Assembly: GCF_003606365.2 (NCBI RefSeq)
Contig: NZ_CP031933.2
Span: 1 to 64,000, forward strand
Reading direction: 5' to 3'
Source: Companilactobacillus zhachilii
GTDB taxonomy: Bacteria > Bacillota > Bacilli > Lactobacillales > Lactobacillaceae
DNA length: 64,000 nucleotides
Below, one piece after another: positions 58,926-64,000 of this stretch. The position numbers were made by a program, and so were the translations under genes. Below the pieces are notes generated by a model. The model did not search any database. It saw nothing but the letters and a program-made list of their open reading frames with translations, and was not told where the DNA came from. Each line of letters opens with the position of its first letter. Position 1 is the first letter of the stretch.

Positions 58926-59852
58926 CTACTTCTTATATTTGGCTGCTTCTTCATTGCTGCAATAAAGGAAGTGGCCAGGTAGTACTTCTTGTAATCTTTG
59001 GTTGTCTTTGAAAGGACTCTTGTGATCAAAATCGATTCTTGTACGTTTCTTTTCAATCTCTGGATCAGGGACGGGGATAGCGGACAAGAGGCTTTGAGTA
59101 TAGGCGTGCAATGGATTGTTGTAAATCTCATTAGAATCAGCCAACTCGACGATTTTACCACGGTACATAACGGCAATACGGTCGGAAATGTACTTAACCA
59201 TGGAAAGATCATGGGCGATGAATAAGTATGTCAAACCTTGTTTCTTTTGAATATCTTGCATCAAGTTAACAACTTGAGCTTGAATTGAAACATCAAGGGC
59301 TGAGATAGGTTCATCAGCGATAATGAATTGAGGATCAACGGCTAGGGCACGGGCAATTCCGATACGTTGACGTTGTCCACCTGAGAATTCATAAGGGTAA
59401 CGAGTCATGTGTTCTGGATTTAAGTTAACCATGTCGAGCAATTCACGGACTCTAGCGTCACGCTCTTGTTCGTTTTTAACTAAACCGTGAACATCAAGTC
59501 CTTCAGCGATAATATCCTTAACTTTCATTCTAGGGTTCAATGAAGCGTATGGATCTTGGAAAATCATCTGCATTTCACGACGGAATTCCTTCATCTTAGG
59601 ACCATGAGCTTTGATTTTACTAATGTCTTGACCATTGAAGAAGATGTGACCATCAGTTGGGTTATAAAGTCTGATAATACTACGACCAGTAGTACTCTTA
59701 CCAGAACCAGATTCACCAACGAGTCCAAAAGTTTCGCCTTTGTAAATATCAAAGGAAACGTCATCAACGGCTTTTACTTCGTTAGGTTTACCAATGTTGA
59801 AATATTGTTTGAGATTTTTTACGGATACGATTACTTCTCTTTCATCTGCCAT
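58926..59852 (-). CDS. oppF: Oligopeptide ABC transporter ATPase OppF
   Basis: 308 aa. Walker A GESGSGKST, signature SGGQRQRIGIARAL, Walker B FIIADEPISALD, and the C-terminal oligopeptide-specific extension (LSAIPVPDPEIEKKRTRIDF). Powers peptide import with OppD. Its ATG overlaps the oppD stop by one base. Last gene of oppABCDF. Confidence 0.96.
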   Translation of the reverse strand: MADEREVIVSVKNLKQYFNIGKPNEVKAVDDVSFDIYKGETFGLVGESGSGKSTTGRSIIRLYNPTDGHIFFNGQDISKIKAHGPKMKEFRREMQMIFQDPYASLNPRMKVKDIIAEGLDVHGLVKNEQERDARVRELLDMVNLNPEHMTRYPYEFSGGQRQRIGIARALAVDPQFIIADEPISALDVSIQAQVVNLMQDIQKKQGLTYLFIAHDLSMVKYISDRIAVMYRGKIVELADSNEIYNNPLHAYTQSLLSAIPVPDPEIEKKRTRIDFDHKSPFKDNQRLQEVLPGHFLYCSNEEAAKYKK

Positions 59853-60898
59853 TATTTAGCATTGCCTCCTAACTTTTCAAATTTCTTGTAACGATTGAGA
59901 ATTCCGGCTGGTGGTGTAACTTTTGGTGCATTAGGATGAAGCAACCAAGTAGCCGCGTAATGATTCTTAGATACCTTAAAGAATGGTGGTTGTTCTTCTT
60001 CATCGATTTGCATAGCGTAAGCATTACGTGGTGCAAAAGCATCGCCCTTTGGTGGGTCCAACAAGTTTGGTGGAGTACCAGGAATTGAGTTCAAACGATC
60101 ATTTTCGTTTGTATCAAGAGTTGGCATTGAATCGAGCAAGCCCCATGTATATGGATGTTGAGGATTATAGAAAACATCATCAACCGAGCCATATTCAACG
60201 AAACGACCGGCGTACATAACAGCCACACGGTCAGCAATTCCGGCAACAACTCCCAAGTCGTGGGTGATGAAGATGATTGATGTACCGATTTTTTGTTGAA
60301 GTTCACGTAACAAATCAATGATTTGAGCTTGAACAGTAACGTCAAGCGCTGTTGTAGGTTCATCGGCAATAAGAATTTCTGGGTAATCAACGATAGCAAT
60401 CGCAATAACGATACGTTGACGTTGTCCACCAGAGAATTGGTGAGGGTAATCATTCATTCTGGCGGCTGGATTAGGAATTCCAACTAAACGAAGAACTTCT
60501 TCAGCACGTTTTAAAGCATCTTTTTTGGAAACGTTGTTGTGAATTAAAAGTGGTTCCGCAACTTGTTTACCAATTGTCATGGTTGGATCAAGTGAAGTCA
60601 TAGGGTCTTGGAAAATCATAGAAATTTTATTTCCACGGATCTTATCCATTTCCTTATCACTTTTTTGTAGCAAGTCATCGCCGTGATAAAGAACTTCACC
60701 TTTGGAGATTGTGGCGTTTGAGGCCAATAATTGTAAGATTGAACGAACTGTGATGGACTTACCAGAACCAGATTCACCAACAATAGCTAAGGTTTCACCG
60801 GCATTTAAATGGAAGTTAACACCACGGATAGCATGGACGACACCGTTGTAGGTATCAAAGTCGACATGTAAATCTTTTACTTCTAGAATTTTATCCAT
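59852..60898 (-). CDS. oppD: Oligopeptide ABC transporter ATPase OppD
   Basis: 348 aa. Walker A GESGSGKSIT (about 38-47), signature SGGQRQRIVIAIAI, Walker B ILIADEPTTALD, and the Opp C-terminal domain (GTPPNLLDPPKGDAFAPRN) which usually carries an iron-sulfur Cys cluster elsewhere; no such Cys set is seen here. RBS AAGGAGA. 16 nt after oppC. Confidence 0.96.
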   Translation of the reverse strand: MDKILEVKDLHVDFDTYNGVVHAIRGVNFHLNAGETLAIVGESGSGKSITVRSILQLLASNATISKGEVLYHGDDLLQKSDKEMDKIRGNKISMIFQDPMTSLDPTMTIGKQVAEPLLIHNNVSKKDALKRAEEVLRLVGIPNPAARMNDYPHQFSGGQRQRIVIAIAIVDYPEILIADEPTTALDVTVQAQIIDLLRELQQKIGTSIIFITHDLGVVAGIADRVAVMYAGRFVEYGSVDDVFYNPQHPYTWGLLDSMPTLDTNENDRLNSIPGTPPNLLDPPKGDAFAPRNAYAMQIDEEEQPPFFKVSKNHYAATWLLHPNAPKVTPPAGILNRYKKFEKLGGNAK

Positions 60899-60914
60899 TT
60901 CGATTTCTCCTTAG

Positions 60915-61940
60915 TTAATGATCAGATGATTGTGGGTCAAAGGCATCACGTAGACCATCACCAAGTAGGTTAGTGGCAATCATGATAATACTCAAGATAA
61001 TAGCCGGAGCCCACATTTGATATGGTAAGAATCTGAAGGCTTTTTGACCATCTGATAGAAGTGTACCTAATGATGCGTTTGGTGCGGGAATACCAATACC
61101 AATGAAACTTAAGAAAGCTTCGAAGAAAATGGCATTCGGAATTGTAAACATTGTTTGAATAATAATTGTTGAAGATAAGTTAGGAATCAAGTGTTTAGTA
61201 GCAATCTTCATCGATGGTTCGCCTAAAGTTCTTGCAGCTAAAATGTATTCTTGTTCCTTTAATTGGAAGGTCTGCGCCCGGACCAGCCGGGCCATTGTAA
61301 CCCAACCGGTGATAGCAATCGCAATAACGATTGATGTTAGACCTGGTTTTAACACGATCATCATCAAGATAACAACAATCAAGTTAGGAATCGATGACAC
61401 AATTTCAACGACACGTTGCATGAATGTATCAGTTTTGCCACCTTTCCAACCAGAAACGATACCGTAAGGAACACCAATCAATAAATCGACTAATGTAGCA
61501 AGTACGGCAACGACTAGTGAAAGACGAGTACCGTAGATGATTCTGGAAAGTAGGTCACGTCCAAGGTAATCAGTACCTAGGATGAATGATGTTCCCTTAG
61601 GAGCACCAGCTTGTTTGTAAGCATCAACCATCTTGCCACCCATGTTTTGGTAACCGTTCATACCAGGAATATTGAGGTTACCTAACTTAGGAGGAAGGTT
61701 AGAGAGTGTAACTTGTTGCTCATTGGGATTGTGTGGTGCGATAACAGGGGCAAAGACTGAAATCAAAACAATCAATGAAAGTAGTGTCAAACAAACGACG
61801 GCAACTTTATTTTTGAACAAGCGACGACGAACATCTTGCATGTATGTTAATGAAGGTGTACTGATTTTTTCTTGTTCAGCATTGTTTTCATCATGAACTA
61901 ATTTAAATTTTTCCTTCGGAATTTGAGGGATTTGTTCCAT
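60915..61940 (-). CDS. oppC: Oligopeptide ABC transporter permease OppC
   Basis: 341 aa. A long N-terminal cytoplasmic stretch (about 1-40) precedes the first membrane helix, then BPD_transp_1 with the EAA-loop region EYILAARTLGEPSMKIATKHLIPN. An extended extracellular loop (about 80-125) is typical of OppC. Its ATG overlaps the oppB stop by one base. Confidence 0.95.
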   Translation of the reverse strand: MEQIPQIPKEKFKLVHDENNAEQEKISTPSLTYMQDVRRRLFKNKVAVVCLTLLSLIVLISVFAPVIAPHNPNEQQVTLSNLPPKLGNLNIPGMNGYQNMGGKMVDAYKQAGAPKGTSFILGTDYLGRDLLSRIIYGTRLSLVVAVLATLVDLLIGVPYGIVSGWKGGKTDTFMQRVVEIVSSIPNLIVVILMMIVLKPGLTSIVIAIAITGWVTMARLVRAQTFQLKEQEYILAARTLGEPSMKIATKHLIPNLSSTIIIQTMFTIPNAIFFEAFLSFIGIGIPAPNASLGTLLSDGQKAFRFLPYQMWAPAIILSIIMIATNLLGDGLRDAFDPQSSDH

Positions 61941-62872
61941 TATTCTTTACCTCCGTTTCCTAGTCTAATTCTTGGATCGATTAGTCCGTAAAGGATATCG
62001 ACGATCAAGTAAACTATGATTAATAAGAATGAATAGAAGATTGTAAGTCCCATGATTGTTGGGTAATCGTTAGTTGTGATTGACTTAACGAATTGTTCAC
62101 CAATACCAGGGATTGAGAAGATATTTTCAACAACCATTGAACCAGTCATAACAGAAACGGCCATTGGACCGATGATTGTAACAACTGGAATCAATGAGTT
62201 ACGTAAAGCATGTTTAGTAACGACTTTCCAATTTGAATTACCTTTTGATTTGGCTAATTCAATGTAATCACTACTCATAACATCGACCATCTCGGTTCTC
62301 ATAAACCGGGCGACAGTACCTAATGGTAAGGCCGTTAAAGCTAATGTTGGTAGGATACTGGATTGGAAGTTGTCCCAAAGAGCAACTGGGTAAATCTTCC
62401 ATTTGTAGGCTAGGTAGAACTGTAGTAAAACAGCTAAAACGAAAGATGGAATTGATAGACCAAGAATTGAGATGAATGTTGCAAGTGTATCAACCCATGT
62501 GTTTTTACGAATAGCAGCCACGGCACCAAGAAGGATACCAAGGATAGTACCTAAAACCATTGCTTGAGCACCAATTTGCATTGATGGAGCAAGTCTTTGA
62601 CCGATTAAAGCTGTAACAGGTTCATTGTTGAATTGGAAAGATGTTCCAAGGTTACCGTGTAATAAACCGACCATATAACGAACGTATTGAACACCTACTG
62701 ATTGATCCAGTCCATACTGTGCTTTAACAATCTTCAACTGATCTGCTGACATACGGTTCTGGTTAGAGAACGGAGTACCAGGCAGCATCTTCATTAAGAA
62801 GAATGTAATCGAAGCGATGATGAACAGGGTCAAGAATAAATAAAGTATTCTTTTGAGAATATATTTAGCCAT
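61940..62872 (-). CDS. oppB: Oligopeptide ABC transporter permease OppB
   Basis: 310 aa, six membrane segments. N terminus YILKRILYLFLTLFIIASITFF and EAA loop DYIELAKSKGNSNWKVVTKHALRN are diagnostic. Weak RBS on the minus strand (GAGGGAG). 23 nt after oppA. Confidence 0.95.
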   Translation of the reverse strand: MAKYILKRILYLFLTLFIIASITFFLMKMLPGTPFSNQNRMSADQLKIVKAQYGLDQSVGVQYVRYMVGLLHGNLGTSFQFNNEPVTALIGQRLAPSMQIGAQAMVLGTILGILLGAVAAIRKNTWVDTLATFISILGLSIPSFVLAVLLQFYLAYKWKIYPVALWDNFQSSILPTLALTALPLGTVARFMRTEMVDVMSSDYIELAKSKGNSNWKVVTKHALRNSLIPVVTIIGPMAVSVMTGSMVVENIFSIPGIGEQFVKSITTNDYPTIMGLTIFYSFLLIIVYLIVDILYGLIDPRIRLGNGGKE

Positions 62873-62895
62873 TATTTAATCTCCCTCACCTATGA

Positions 62896-64000
<1,105 letters not shown>

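Overview
The window is an AT-rich, low-GC Gram-positive chromosome segment that opens at the replication origin. The gene order dnaA-dnaN-yaaA-recF-gyrB-gyrA-rpsF-ssb-rpsR-gdpP-rplI-dnaB-purA is that of Lactobacillaceae. The 16S sequence, the class Ib ribonucleotide reductase, the WxL and SLAP-type surface proteins and the many Asn/Ser-rich exported proteins agree. My best guess is Companilactobacillus (former L. alimentarius/farciminis group); the genus is an inference from overall character, not from a database match.

Layout. 1-16.7 kb: replication and translation core, with oriC (DnaA boxes, DnaA-trio, AT-rich unwinding region) between dnaA and dnaN and a perfect parS site between rpsF and ssb. 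16.9-25.0 kb: envelope genes (two anchored proteins of unknown function, a class A PBP, an LCP-family ligase) and an amino-acid permease. 25.4-27.0 kb: an ABC-F ATPase. 27.0-32.5 kb: a complete rrn operon (16S, tRNA-Ile, tRNA-Ala, 23S, 5S) with three tandem promoters. 32.7-39.2 kb: DoxX protein, an Mga-type regulator, a structured leader RNA before an MFS exporter, a hydrolase, and a TauE/SafE plus DUF1634 pair. 39.3-49.1 kb: a WxL-lectin surface protein, an OhrR-like regulator, the nrdHIEF operon under NrdR boxes, small hypotheticals, a guanylate-kinase-like protein and an NlpC/P60 hydrolase. 49.4-58.8 kb: a SLAP-type protein, an RpiR/RpiA-like/Gfo-Idh sugar-phosphate cluster, rarA, a GPH-family symporter with yagU, and a repeat- and ncRNA-rich zone. 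58.9-64 kb: the oppABCDF oligopeptide importer, with oppA running off the end.

The most interesting content is intergenic. (1) Three loci (about 50.3, 57.0 and 58.2 kb) share a promoter/5' block and encode terminator-ended RNAs studded with C-rich loops on stems that covary between copies. Two loops are exact complements of the ribosome-binding regions of two TTG-start genes in this same window. (2) A family of about 180-bp repeats (family A, five or six good copies plus remnants) folds into an outer stem enclosing three hairpins, with compensatory changes between copies. (3) A second family of about 120 bp (family B) occurs four times, each time between convergent genes, and looks like a bidirectional terminator module. 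(4) A 170-nt structured RNA with its own consensus promoter and terminator precedes an MFS gene and matches no riboswitch class I recognise.

How the parts work together: the left half is the replication initiation, topology and segregation hub (DnaA, clamp, RecF, gyrase, SSB, helicase, parS) plus ribosome production. The right half supplies nucleotides (nrd), peptides (opp), sugar-phosphate metabolism and surface proteins. The C-rich RNAs are plausible post-transcriptional regulators of surface and regulatory genes.
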